Of a stretch of DNA of 64,000 nt, positions 45,987-55,352 are shown one piece after another (positions within the stretch are counted from its first letter, which is position 1; each line of letters starts with the position of its first letter). The notes below the pieces were generated by a model. That model was not told the DNA's origin, ran no database searches, and worked only from the letters and a program-made list of their open reading frames with translations. Both the position numbers and the translations under genes were made by a program. The DNA is from Variovorax paradoxus (GTDB lineage: Bacteria; Pseudomonadota; Gammaproteobacteria; Burkholderiales; Burkholderiaceae_C), in the NCBI RefSeq assembly GCF_030815855.1, contig NZ_JAUSXG010000001.1:992001-1056000 (forward strand), read 5' to 3'.

Positions 45987-46029
45987 TGCGGACTCTTTTT
46001 GTCCGCACCGCGGACGCCTATGGTCCGCG
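45987..46029. promoter_or_regulatory. Two tandem 21-bp inverted repeats upstream of the HscC cluster
   Basis: Site one, 45987-46007, is TGCGGAC, 7 bases, GTCCGCA. Site two, 46009-46029, is CGCGGAC, 7 bases, GTCCGCG. The arms are perfect in both, and the spacers differ. Centres are 22 bp apart, about two helical turns, on the same DNA face. They lie 28-71 bases before the lipoprotein start at 46058. They could be paired operator sites or, if transcribed, two tandem RNA hairpins. Confidence 0.75.
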
Positions 46030-46057
46030 CCAAACACCCAACGGGAGGAAACCAAAG

Positions 46058-46489
46058 ATGAAGATTCGAACGAGCAGTGCTGTCTTGCTGGCATGCGCTG
46101 CGCTTGCCGCTTGTCAATCTGCCCCCTTGTACGAACCTGGTCGCCGCGCGCTCGTCGCAGCCCAGGAAGACGAGGAGCGCACCGTGGTCGGCCAGCCGGT
46201 GCCCGGCACCACCTTCGCTCAGCTTCGGCCGAGCATGAGCTACGCGGAAGTCATCAAGATCGCGGGCAAACCCAACGCCGAAACCGTCCGGAACACCGGC
46301 AAGGCTTGGATCCCCACCTACAACGGCACCGACCGGTGGCGCCATTACCTTGCCTACAAAGGCCAAGGCGTGCTGGTCTTTGCCGGCACGGCCGGCGGAG
46401 AAATTGCCGAGATCTCGCGTACCAGGTCTTACACGCCCGACGTGCTGATCCAGATCGTGCACAACCCCGCCGACAGCGGGAAGCTCTGA
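46058..46489 (+). CDS. BamE/SmpA-like lipoprotein
   Basis: This is a 143-residue lipoprotein with lipobox ALAAC (Cys19). The stretch TTFAQLRPSMSYAEVIKIAGKP resembles the BamE/SmpA-type fold, where a conserved pattern of the form MSYAEVxxxxGxP starts the domain, and the rest is a small alpha/beta domain ending in IQIVHNP. GGGAGG precedes ATG 46058. It is the first gene of a same-strand group with hscC, a J-like protein and a second lipoprotein. It may be a functional part of that group or only a neighbour. Confidence 0.8.
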   Translation: MKIRTSSAVLLACAALAACQSAPLYEPGRRALVAAQEDEERTVVGQPVPGTTFAQLRPSMSYAEVIKIAGKPNAETVRNTGKAWIPTYNGTDRWRHYLAYKGQGVLVFAGTAGGEIAEISRTRSYTPDVLIQIVHNPADSGKL

Positions 46490-46542
46490 AGCCGAAGCTT
46501 CCGGTTCTTCACACACCACTGCAGAAAAAAGATCGGCAAACG

Positions 46543-48270
46543 ATGATCATCGGAGTTGACCTTGGGACCACTCACAGCCTGGTGGCCATCTGGCGCGATG
46601 GGCGCGCCCAACTTGTTCCCAATGCGCTCGGCGAATTTCTGACGCCGTCGGTCGTGAGCATCGACGAGGACGAAAGCATTCTTGTCGGACGGGCGGCGCG
46701 CGAACGTTTGCAGAGCCACCCATCGCGCACCGTGGCGGCATTCAAGCGCGCCATGGGCACCGCCAAGCAGTTCGATCTCGCAGCGCGGCGTTTTCGCGCC
46801 GAAGAGCTTTCGTCGCTGGTCCTCCGCTCGCTCAAGGCCGACGCCGAGGCCTTTCTCGGAGAAATGGTGCATGACGCTGTCATCACGGTGCCAGCGTACT
46901 TTTCCGACGCACAGCGCCAGGCCACGCGATCTGCAGGTGCCCTGGCCGGCTTCACACAGGTCAGCCTGCTCAATGAGCCCACGGCAGCGGCATTGGCATA
47001 CGGTCTCAATCAACGGGACAGCGAAACGCAGTTCCTGGTGTTTGACCTCGGTGGCGGAACCTTCGATGTTTCAATTCTCGAAATGTTCGATGGCGTAATG
47101 GAGGTTCGAGCAACGGCGGGCGACAACCATCTCGGTGGCGAAGACGTGGACTCGCTGCTGGTGAGTGCCTTCATTGCGCATACCAAACTGCCGGAGAAGC
47201 TCTCCAACAATGCCACGCTGCGAGCCCAGATTGGCGCGCGTGCCGAGGCGGCCAAACGCGCGCTGGAGACACGCGAAAGCGTCACGATCTCCGTTACGGC
47301 GCAGCGGCAGGAGTACACCATGGAGTTGACCGCCGATACTTTGGCGACGGTGATTGCTCCTTTGTTGGAGCGGCTTCGTGCACCCATCGAACGAGCATTG
47401 CGCGATGCCAAGATTCGCGCCAGCGAACTCGAGGCCATCGTGCTTGCAGGCGGCAGCACGCGGTTGCGTTCGGTGCGGCAACTCGTGGCGCGGATGTTCG
47501 GCAGATTCCCGGAGACGGCGATCAACCCGGACGAAGTCGTCGCAATGGGCGCAGCTGTTCAAGCGGGTCTGAAGATGAACGATGCGGCGCTTTCCGAGCG
47601 CGTGTTGACCGACGTCTGCCCCTACACGTTGGGCATCGAAACTTCGCGCCACTTTGGCGACGGGCGCCTCGCCCCTGGTTTCATGGCGCCAATTTTGGAC
47701 CGCAACACGGTCATTCCTGCCAGTCGGGTGCAGCGTTTCTATCCGGTGGCCGACTTCCAGAACCTGTTGCGGATCGTGGTTTATCAAGGTGAGGCACGAC
47801 GCGTCCAGGACAACATCCTGTTGGGGCAGTTCGATCTCGAGATGCCGAAGGGGCGAATGGGGGAGGTGGGAGCCGATGTGCGCTTTACCTATGACGCGAG
47901 CGGGCTGCTCGAAGTCGAAGCAACGCCCGTGAAGGATGACCGGCCTGCCGGTGCACCGCGGCAACTCGTGATCGAGAACTCGACGGATCGGCTCTCCCCC
48001 GAAGAGATTTCCATGCGACTTGCCGCGCTGAGACAACTCAAGATTCATCCGCGTGAGAAGCTGGAAACCCGCACGCTTCTTGCGCGCGCTGAACGTTTGC
48101 ATCAACAACTGTTGGGGCAGGCGCGTGAGCATCTTGCCGATGCCATCAGCCGCTTCGAAGTGGCGCTCAATACCCAAGAAGAGCGGAGTATCGCGCCGGC
48201 GCGCACGCAGCTCGAGATGCTCGTCGCCACGGTGGAAAAAGATAGATTTCTGCTGGACGAAGAGCAATGA
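46543..48270 (+). CDS. hscC: Hsp70-family chaperone HscC
   Basis: This is a 575-residue Hsp70 of the HscC group. The ATPase domain shows GVDLGTTHSLVAIW (4-17), FLTPSVVSIDED, NEPTAAALAYGL (144-155), VFDLGGGTFDVSILE (166-180) and IVLAGGSTRL. The substrate-binding half begins DVCPYTLGIE and lacks the long lid and EEVD-like tail of DnaK. From memory of E. coli HscC, similarity extends along the whole length. In E. coli, HscC works with membrane J-proteins (DjlB/DjlC), and here a membrane J-like gene follows with a 4-base overlap. Clients are unknown. Confidence 0.92.
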   Translation: MIIGVDLGTTHSLVAIWRDGRAQLVPNALGEFLTPSVVSIDEDESILVGRAARERLQSHPSRTVAAFKRAMGTAKQFDLAARRFRAEELSSLVLRSLKADAEAFLGEMVHDAVITVPAYFSDAQRQATRSAGALAGFTQVSLLNEPTAAALAYGLNQRDSETQFLVFDLGGGTFDVSILEMFDGVMEVRATAGDNHLGGEDVDSLLVSAFIAHTKLPEKLSNNATLRAQIGARAEAAKRALETRESVTISVTAQRQEYTMELTADTLATVIAPLLERLRAPIERALRDAKIRASELEAIVLAGGSTRLRSVRQLVARMFGRFPETAINPDEVVAMGAAVQAGLKMNDAALSERVLTDVCPYTLGIETSRHFGDGRLAPGFMAPILDRNTVIPASRVQRFYPVADFQNLLRIVVYQGEARRVQDNILLGQFDLEMPKGRMGEVGADVRFTYDASGLLEVEATPVKDDRPAGAPRQLVIENSTDRLSPEEISMRLAALRQLKIHPREKLETRTLLARAERLHQQLLGQAREHLADAISRFEVALNTQEERSIAPARTQLEMLVATVEKDRFLLDEEQ

Positions 48271-49883
48271 ACGCCGCCGATCTGACGGGCTGCTTTGCCC
48301 GCCTCGGCTTGCCTGCCGATGCTGACGTGCGATCCATCAAGCGCGCCTATGCAAAGGCACTCAAGCTGCTTGATATTGCCACGCAACCCGAACGCTTTGC
48401 ACAACTGCGGCAGGACTACGAACAGGCACTGGCCATCGAAGGCGCACGGGGATCAACGGATTTTGCGCCGCAGGCAGGGGATGTACCCGACCCCGTTCCC
48501 GGCGAGAGCTTCGATCGATTCGAATCGGTGAACCCAAGCCCTATGGCGAGTGCGGCACCGGAGGGAACCGCCGAAGCAGCTTTCGATGACGACGAGCCAT
48601 ACGTCTTCGAATCGGAATCACCATTGCCGGATGCCTTTGCGCCAGAAGGGCTCCTCGACCAATTGAAACGCTCGGCAACCTTTGCGTCCGACAACGTAGC
48701 TGCAGCGATCATGGTGCTCCGGGGAATCGTCGAAACCGACGCAATGACCTCGTTGGCCCGGCGAGATGCCTTCGAGGTTTTGCTCGTGGAAGCGCTGCGG
48801 GTACGACAGTTTCGGGCTTGCAATGGCGCGCTGCTTCTTGCTGCGGCCGAAGTTTTCGGTTGGCGCGTTGATGGCGCAAGGCATCTTTCGCGCATGGGGT
48901 TCTCTGGCTCCATCATGAATGCGGTGCTCGATGAAGTCAGCCAGACCTCCCAGGCGCGGCTTCAGCGGATGCTGCTACTTGCCGGAGAGCCCACGGCCGC
49001 TGGCGCGTTGAAGTTATGGAAGCCGGAGCAAGAGATCAATGCACACACGCCGCTCGGCTCCGTGCTATTCCCACCGGGGCACCTGGAGCGGTGGGCGCAG
49101 GCCCATGCGCATGCACCGCTTATCGAGCGATTGAAGCGCGGTCTTTACCAGTTGCTGCGGTCGAGTACCGTTTGGCGCACAGCAGTTACCTTGCTGATTG
49201 TTCCGGTCGCACTAGGAATCTTTGCACTGGTGTCGTCGAGTGTCACCAAGGGAGAAGCTCGCCAAGCTTCCGCCGAATGCCAGCGCGCGTTTGCGGCTGC
49301 TCAAGGGACCAGCTGGAAGAACATCGCGCTGTCCTCCGTTGGAACCCTGCAAAAGTGTGCGGCTCAGGTGCCCCCGGAAAGCTGTGCAGACAAAGAAGGC
49401 CTCTTGGTAGTGACGGCGATTGCGAACCGCTTGGTTCCCCGCATGAGCGGCCTGGACCATGGCGCCATGTCTTATTACGTGCTCATGCCCTACGCAACGA
49501 TCCGGCTCAACCTGGACGATGGCCGGAGCTTTGGTCCGCTCGAGGGCGGCAGTTGCGAAGGCCTGGGATCTTTTCTGACCACCGCGAACTGGCTGGCGGA
49601 AGGTGATGAGCTCGCTGCCAGGCGGCTGATCGAGACGGCGGCGCGCTGCCGCGACAGTGGCACCAAGTCCTACCAGGATCCCGGTCCCGCGCTTTATACG
49701 TTCCTCGAGCACACGGACGCTTGGCCCGTACCCGAAGGTGGCGTGCAAAAGGCGCGCTATCGCTTGAAAGACCTGGTAGGGCCGGCTCGCCCGATCGACG
49801 TTGCCACAGTCAGAGCAACGATCGGTTCGAAATATCCGTGGTCGGCATGCAGAACCAACCAACTTGACCATGAAATTCCATAG
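48267..49883 (+). CDS. Membrane-anchored J-domain-like protein (DjlB/DjlC-type partner of HscC)
   Basis: This is a 538-residue protein. Residues about 7-56 look like a J-domain (CFARLGLPADADVRSIKRAY, then FAQLRQDYEQAL), but the loop between the two helices reads LKLLDIATQPERF and contains no HPD triad, the motif normally needed to stimulate Hsp70. A Pro/acidic linker follows, then a helical cytoplasmic region (about 125-300), one transmembrane helix (about 303-323) and a C-terminal periplasmic domain with several cysteines (e.g. AECQRAF, QKCAAQ, ESCADK, GSCEGL). ATG 48267 overlaps the hscC stop. The end overlaps the next lipoprotein gene by 14 bases. Confidence 0.8.
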   Translation: MNAADLTGCFARLGLPADADVRSIKRAYAKALKLLDIATQPERFAQLRQDYEQALAIEGARGSTDFAPQAGDVPDPVPGESFDRFESVNPSPMASAAPEGTAEAAFDDDEPYVFESESPLPDAFAPEGLLDQLKRSATFASDNVAAAIMVLRGIVETDAMTSLARRDAFEVLLVEALRVRQFRACNGALLLAAAEVFGWRVDGARHLSRMGFSGSIMNAVLDEVSQTSQARLQRMLLLAGEPTAAGALKLWKPEQEINAHTPLGSVLFPPGHLERWAQAHAHAPLIERLKRGLYQLLRSSTVWRTAVTLLIVPVALGIFALVSSSVTKGEARQASAECQRAFAAAQGTSWKNIALSSVGTLQKCAAQVPPESCADKEGLLVVTAIANRLVPRMSGLDHGAMSYYVLMPYATIRLNLDDGRSFGPLEGGSCEGLGSFLTTANWLAEGDELAARRLIETAARCRDSGTKSYQDPGPALYTFLEHTDAWPVPEGGVQKARYRLKDLVGPARPIDVATVRATIGSKYPWSACRTNQLDHEIP

Positions 49884-50592
49884 CACTCAATCTCACCGTA
49901 CGTCGCTGGCCTTTGCCTTTGCCATCACCTTGTTGGTCGCAGGCTGCGGCTCCAGGCCCACCACTGCGCCCGAACTCCCCATCGTCACCCGCATCATGGT
50001 GATCCCCGTGGCGCCGATCAACAAGCTTCACACCGAGAACAAGGGCGTCCCGCTCGGCGTGCTGTGGCAATCGATTGCCGATCGTGTGAAGGGTTCTGAA
50101 TTCAACGAGCGCATGGAGGCCGTTCGCAAAGACATGGGGCCGAAGATGACGGCGGCGCTGGTGCAGCAACTGAACGCGCTGGGTTACCAGGCGCAGGCGC
50201 TCGAGGGCGTGTCCAGGCCGGCGGCTTCGCCGGACCACATCGATTACGGCAAGTTGCCGACGTCGGAACCGGTGCTGCATGTCTACTTCAACGAGGTCGG
50301 CATGTACTCGGCGCGCTTTTCGACCGACTACGTGCCGCGCGTGAACCTGAGCGCCTATTTGATGACCGCGAAGGATGGCGACTCCGTGTACTCCGAGACC
50401 ATCTACTACGGTGCCGACGCCAGCGGCGATTCTTCCGGCAGCGTGCCGGCGAACGCGCGAGACCGCTGGGGGAGCTTCAGCGAACTGGTGGCGAAGCCGC
50501 AGGAAGTCACCCGCAGCTATGACGATGCGGTGGCTGCGCTGGCAACCAGGATCGCAAAGAACATCCGGGCGAGCACGGCGCCGCCGCGCTGA
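49870..50592 (+). CDS. Lipoprotein of unknown function, last gene of the HscC cluster
   Basis: I do not recognise this 240-residue protein. It has a signal peptide with lipobox LVAGC (Cys26), then a predicted alpha/beta domain with RIMVIPVAPINKL near the start, as in other small outer-membrane lipoproteins that assemble stress-related structures, and DAVAALATRIAKNIRAS at the end. ATG 49870 lies within the end of the J-like gene, so the genes are co-translated. A strong hairpin after the stop closes the operon. The coupling suggests a joint envelope role with the periplasmic part of the J-like protein. Confidence 0.78.
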   Translation: MKFHSTQSHRTSLAFAFAITLLVAGCGSRPTTAPELPIVTRIMVIPVAPINKLHTENKGVPLGVLWQSIADRVKGSEFNERMEAVRKDMGPKMTAALVQQLNALGYQAQALEGVSRPAASPDHIDYGKLPTSEPVLHVYFNEVGMYSARFSTDYVPRVNLSAYLMTAKDGDSVYSETIYYGADASGDSSGSVPANARDRWGSFSELVAKPQEVTRSYDDAVAALATRIAKNIRASTAPPR

Positions 50593-50608
50593 CAAGCGGC
50601 CTCGAAAA

Positions 50609-50635
50609 AACAAAGGGCACCGAGGTGCCCTTGTT
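50609..50635. terminator. Bidirectional terminator between the HscC cluster and rhlE
   Basis: The stem AACAAAGGGCACC/GGTGCCCTTGTT has a GA loop and a single bulged A. For the minus-strand rhlE transcript the hairpin is followed by a T-run (the complement of the A-run at 50605-50610), making a good intrinsic terminator. For the plus-strand cluster the flank is only TTGTTCAATT, so it should be weaker in that direction. Confidence 0.85.
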
Positions 50636-50670
50636 CAATTGCGAGGTAGGTGTTCTACCCGCGGTTCCGC

Positions 50671-52473
50671 TTAACGGCCGAACGAACGGCCGCCACCGCC
50701 GGAGCGGCTGCCACCACCACCACCGCCGTAGCCACCGCCACCACCCGAACGGCCACCGCCGCCCGAACGATTGCCGCCGTAGCCACCACCGCCGCCGCCC
50801 GAACGGCCGCGACCGCGTCCGCCACCCATGTGGTCGACGCTCGTGCGCAACGGATCGGGCTGGCCATCGCCGCCCGCAACCGCTTCGGCGCGCAGGTGCG
50901 CAACCTGGTTGGCTTGCGTCGGGCTGTGGCTGTTGCCGTGATGGCGCGGTTGGCGCTCGTCATGCGGCAGGTGGTTCTGTTGATGCTGGGGCGCATGGTG
51001 CGGCGTGCGGGCCGGGCCTTGCGGTCCACGGCCTTGTGCCGGGCGGGCACCCTGGCCGCGTGGGCCTTGGCCTTGACCGCCGCCATTGGCGTTGCGGCCT
51101 TGGCCGCCGCCGCCTTGGCCGCCACCGCGGCGTTGACCGCCGCCGTTGCCGCCACCGCCGCCGGCGCGTTCGCCGCCGCCCTGGCCGGCCTTGTTCTCGC
51201 GAACGCGCTGCAGCATCTCGGTGCGAGCCGCCTTGGCGGCCGCCTGCATCACGTCACGGCTCGGCGGACGGCCGGCACCGCCCCAGATCGTCTGGCGGCC
51301 CATGGCGATCGGCTCGGCGCGTTCGCCGTCTTCAGGGCCGAAGCCTTCGACGAACTGCACCGGAATCGCCTGCTTCGTGAAGCGTTCGATTTCCTGCATG
51401 AAGCCTTCTTCGTCCAGGCAGACGAAGCTCACGGCTTCGCCGCTCGAGCCGGCGCGGCCGGTGCGGCCGATGCGGTGCACGTAGTCTTCGCTGACGTTCG
51501 GAATCTCGTAGTTCACGACGTGCGGCAGCTCGTCGATGTCGATGCCGCGGGCCGCGATGTCGGTGGCCACCAGCGCGCGGATGTCGCCGCTCTTGAAGCC
51601 GGCCAGCGCCTGCGTACGCGCGCTCTGGCTCTTGTTGCCGTGCAGCGCCATCGCCTCGATGCCGTTCTTGGTGAGGAACTCGGCCACGCTGTTGGCGCCG
51701 AACTTGGTGCGCGTGAACACGAGCACCTGGCTCCACTTGTTCTCGTTGATGATGTGCGCGAGCAGCGCCTTCTTCTTGCCGCGGCCCACGGGGTGGATCA
51801 CCTGGGTGATGCGCTGCACGGTGGTGTTGCGCGGCGTGACCTGGATGCTCTGCGGGTTCTTGAGCAGCGTGGCCGCCAGGTCTCGGATTTCGTCGCTGAA
51901 GGTAGCCGAGAACAGCAAGCTCTGCTTTTCCCGGGGCACCAGCGCGAGGATTTTCTTCACGTCATGGATGAAGCCCATGTCGAGCATGCGGTCGGCTTCG
52001 TCGAGGATCAGCATCTGGACCTGGCTCAGGTCGAGCATGCCTTGTTGCTGCAGGTCGAGCAGGCGGCCCGGGGTGGCCACGAGAATGTCGACACCCTTCT
52101 TGAGCTTGCTGATCTGCGGGTTCATGCCGACGCCGCCGAAAATGACGGTCGAGTCGAGCTCCAGGTACTTGCCGTAGGTGCGAACCGACTCTTCGACCTG
52201 CGCCGCGAGTTCGCGCGTGGGCGTGAGCACCAGGGCACGGATGCCGATGCCGCCGAACTTGTTGGTGGCGCGGGCGCTCGTGCTGAGCTTGTGCAGCATC
52301 GGCAGCGTGAAGGCGGCCGTCTTGCCGGTGCCGGTCTGGGCGCCGCCGAGCAGGTCGTGGCCGTCGAGAACCGCGGGAATGGCTTGCGCCTGGATGGGGG
52401 TGGGGGTGTCGTAACCGTGCTCGTGCACAGCCTTCAAGATGGCGGGAGCCAGCTTCAGTTCGTCAAAATTCAT
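50671..52473 (-). CDS. rhlE: DEAD-box RNA helicase RhlE with long RGG tail
   Basis: This ATP-dependent RNA helicase acts in ribosome assembly or RNA turnover. The helicase core spans residues 1 to about 380: [12 protein letters not shown] (Q motif), [11 protein letters not shown] (motif I), [21 protein letters not shown] (motif II, DEAD), [14 protein letters not shown] and [10 protein letters not shown]. The tail of about 170 residues is Gly/Arg/Gln/His-rich with repeated GGGG and RSGGGG units, i.e. an RGG-like disordered region, interrupted by a His/Gln-rich stretch. ATG 52473 gives [10 protein letters not shown], the normal RhlE start. It ends at the hairpin terminator at 50.6 kb. Confidence 0.94.
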   Translation of the reverse strand: MNFDELKLAPAILKAVHEHGYDTPTPIQAQAIPAVLDGHDLLGGAQTGTGKTAAFTLPMLHKLSTSARATNKFGGIGIRALVLTPTRELAAQVEESVRTYGKYLELDSTVIFGGVGMNPQISKLKKGVDILVATPGRLLDLQQQGMLDLSQVQMLILDEADRMLDMGFIHDVKKILALVPREKQSLLFSATFSDEIRDLAATLLKNPQSIQVTPRNTTVQRITQVIHPVGRGKKKALLAHIINENKWSQVLVFTRTKFGANSVAEFLTKNGIEAMALHGNKSQSARTQALAGFKSGDIRALVATDIAARGIDIDELPHVVNYEIPNVSEDYVHRIGRTGRAGSSGEAVSFVCLDEEGFMQEIERFTKQAIPVQFVEGFGPEDGERAEPIAMGRQTIWGGAGRPPSRDVMQAAAKAARTEMLQRVRENKAGQGGGERAGGGGGNGGGQRRGGGQGGGGQGRNANGGGQGQGPRGQGARPAQGRGPQGPARTPHHAPQHQQNHLPHDERQPRHHGNSHSPTQANQVAHLRAEAVAGGDGQPDPLRTSVDHMGGGRGRGRSGGGGGGYGGNRSGGGGRSGGGGGYGGGGGGSRSGGGGRSFGR

Positions 52474-52772
52474 TGGAAACAATAAGCGCCATACACGGCG
52501 CAGTGGCATCGGCCCGCTTGGCGTTTTTTGGTAACGCCGAGCCAGTCAAGGCTGATGAAGGTCAGGGGTGGGAGCCGAAAAACCCGTCGTGTCAAAGGGC
52601 TTTCTTCGTCCCCGGCAGAGAGCCGGTGTTGCGGGCAACTGGACCCGGCAACGGTGCCTATTGTCGCATGAGTCGATAATCCATGGTTTGCCGCGCCTCA
52701 AAGCTTTCTTCAGGCGCCCGCGCTGTTCTCCGACTTTTCCGAAATCCCCGCTACCCAAGGTAACCCTCACAG
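52474..52772. other. Divergent intergenic region of rhlE and ettA (299 bases)
   Basis: There is no convincing gene. A small hairpin, GGCGTT (52520-52525) with AACGCC (52533-52538), lies about 50 bases upstream of the rhlE start and could be part of its 5' leader. GATAAT at 52675-52680 is a possible -10 box for ettA, but no good -35 is seen. The region should hold both promoters. Confidence 0.5.
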
Positions 52773-54434
<1,662 letters not shown>

Positions 54435-54437
54435 GCC

Positions 54438-54896
54438 TCAGGCCGCTTCAGCAAGAGCGCGCGGTTCCGCAAGGGGCTGCGCGCTTTTTTCATCGTCGGC
54501 CGCAAACACCTCGCGCGCGGCGGCCAGGCCGTTGACCGCTGCCGGGAAACCCGCGTACACGGCCATCTGCATGATGGTCTCGATCACCTCGGCGCGCGTG
54601 ACGCCGACGTTCAGCGCGGCCTGGATATGCACCTTCAATTGCGGCGCCGCATTGCCCATGGCCGTGAGGGCGGCCACCACTGCGATCTCTCGGGAGCGCA
54701 GGTCGAGACCGGGGCGCGAGTAGATGTCGCCGAAGGGAAACTCGATCAGGAGGCGGGCGAAGTCGGGTGCGATGTCGGCCAGGCTTTCGACCACCTTGAT
54801 GCCGCCTTCACCGTCGATTTCCTGCAGTTTGGCCAGTCCGCGCTCGTAGCGCAGGTTGACGTCGTTGCGGTTCCGGCTTGCTGGTGTGTTCGTCAT
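54438..54896 (-). CDS. Carboxymuconolactone decarboxylase (AhpD-like) family protein
   Basis: This is a 152-residue protein of the carboxymuconolactone decarboxylase family. The fold is recognised from [33 protein letters not shown], and the C-terminal [20 protein letters not shown]. The AhpD-type CxxC redox pair is absent, so a lactone decarboxylase-like or unknown reaction is more likely than peroxidase activity. Its first 89 bases overlap the end of the MerR gene in another frame, and the two are surely co-transcribed, so this is probably the target gene of the regulator. Confidence 0.88.
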   Translation of the reverse strand: MTNTPASRNRNDVNLRYERGLAKLQEIDGEGGIKVVESLADIAPDFARLLIEFPFGDIYSRPGLDLRSREIAVVAALTAMGNAAPQLKVHIQAALNVGVTRAEVIETIMQMAVYAGFPAAVNGLAAAREVFAADDEKSAQPLAEPRALAEAA

Positions 54897-55314
54897 TGCT
54901 CGTCTTTCCTTCCGGGGCAGTGCCCGATAACGAGGGACGCTTCTTCGCCCGGCTCTCGATCGCACGGTAGTGCGCGATCTTGAGCGCAAGCGCCTGCATC
55001 GATTGCTGCAGCGCCTCCGCCCTGGCCTGAACCTCGGCGAGGTGCTGTTCGAGCATCTTGCACCGTTCGGCAGCGCTGGCGTCCCCCTGGCTTCGAAGCC
55101 CGGCGAAGGCCAGCATGCCCTGGATGGGCATACCGGTTTCGCGCAGGCGCAACAGGAAGGCCAGCCAGTCCATGTCGGCGCTTGCATAGCGGCGCTGACC
55201 GCCCGGTGCACGGGGCACCGCGGCGATCAGGCCGATGCGCTCGTAGTAGCGCAGCGTGTGGGCCGTGAGGCCGGTGCGCTGCGCGACTTCCGCAATGGTC
55301 AAGCTGGCTTCCAT
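54808..55314 (-). CDS. MerR family transcriptional regulator
   Basis: This is a 168-residue MerR-type regulator. The winged helix domain is LTIAEVAQRTGLTAHTLRYYERIGLI (cited in part as TGLTAHTLRYYERIGLI, residues about 14-30), then GQRRYASADMDWL, a coiled-coil dimer helix (about 80-120) and a basic C-terminal tail. No metal-binding cysteine pair of the MerR/CueR type is seen, so it probably senses an organic ligand. The last 89 bases overlap the AhpD-like gene; its C-terminal tail is therefore encoded in an overlap and may be non-essential. ATG 55314 fits the family start. Confidence 0.91.
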   Translation of the reverse strand: MEASLTIAEVAQRTGLTAHTLRYYERIGLIAAVPRAPGGQRRYASADMDWLAFLLRLRETGMPIQGMLAFAGLRSQGDASAAERCKMLEQHLAEVQARAEALQQSMQALALKIAHYRAIESRAKKRPSLSGTAPEGKTSNDEHTSKPEPQRRQPALRARTGQTAGNRR

Positions 55315-55321
55315 GGCGGGA

Positions 55322-55352
55322 ATTCTCGAAGTTGGAGCGCGCTCTAAGTCAA
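55322..55352 (-). promoter_or_regulatory. MerR-type promoter with 19-bp spacer
   Basis: On the minus strand TTGACT (55352-55347) and GAGAAT (55327-55322) are separated by 19 bp, the long spacer typical of promoters activated by MerR proteins. The spacer holds the perfect 10-bp palindrome GAGCGCGCTC (55335-55344). The -10 box ends 7 bases before the merR ATG, so transcription would begin at or very near the start codon, giving a leaderless mRNA. The -35 box overlaps the stop codon of the TAXI protein gene upstream. Confidence 0.8.

Noticed and set aside
50650..52485. Open frame antisense to rhlE with Thr/Ala-rich start
   Set aside because: The low-complexity part is the complement of the RGG codons of rhlE; no independent support.
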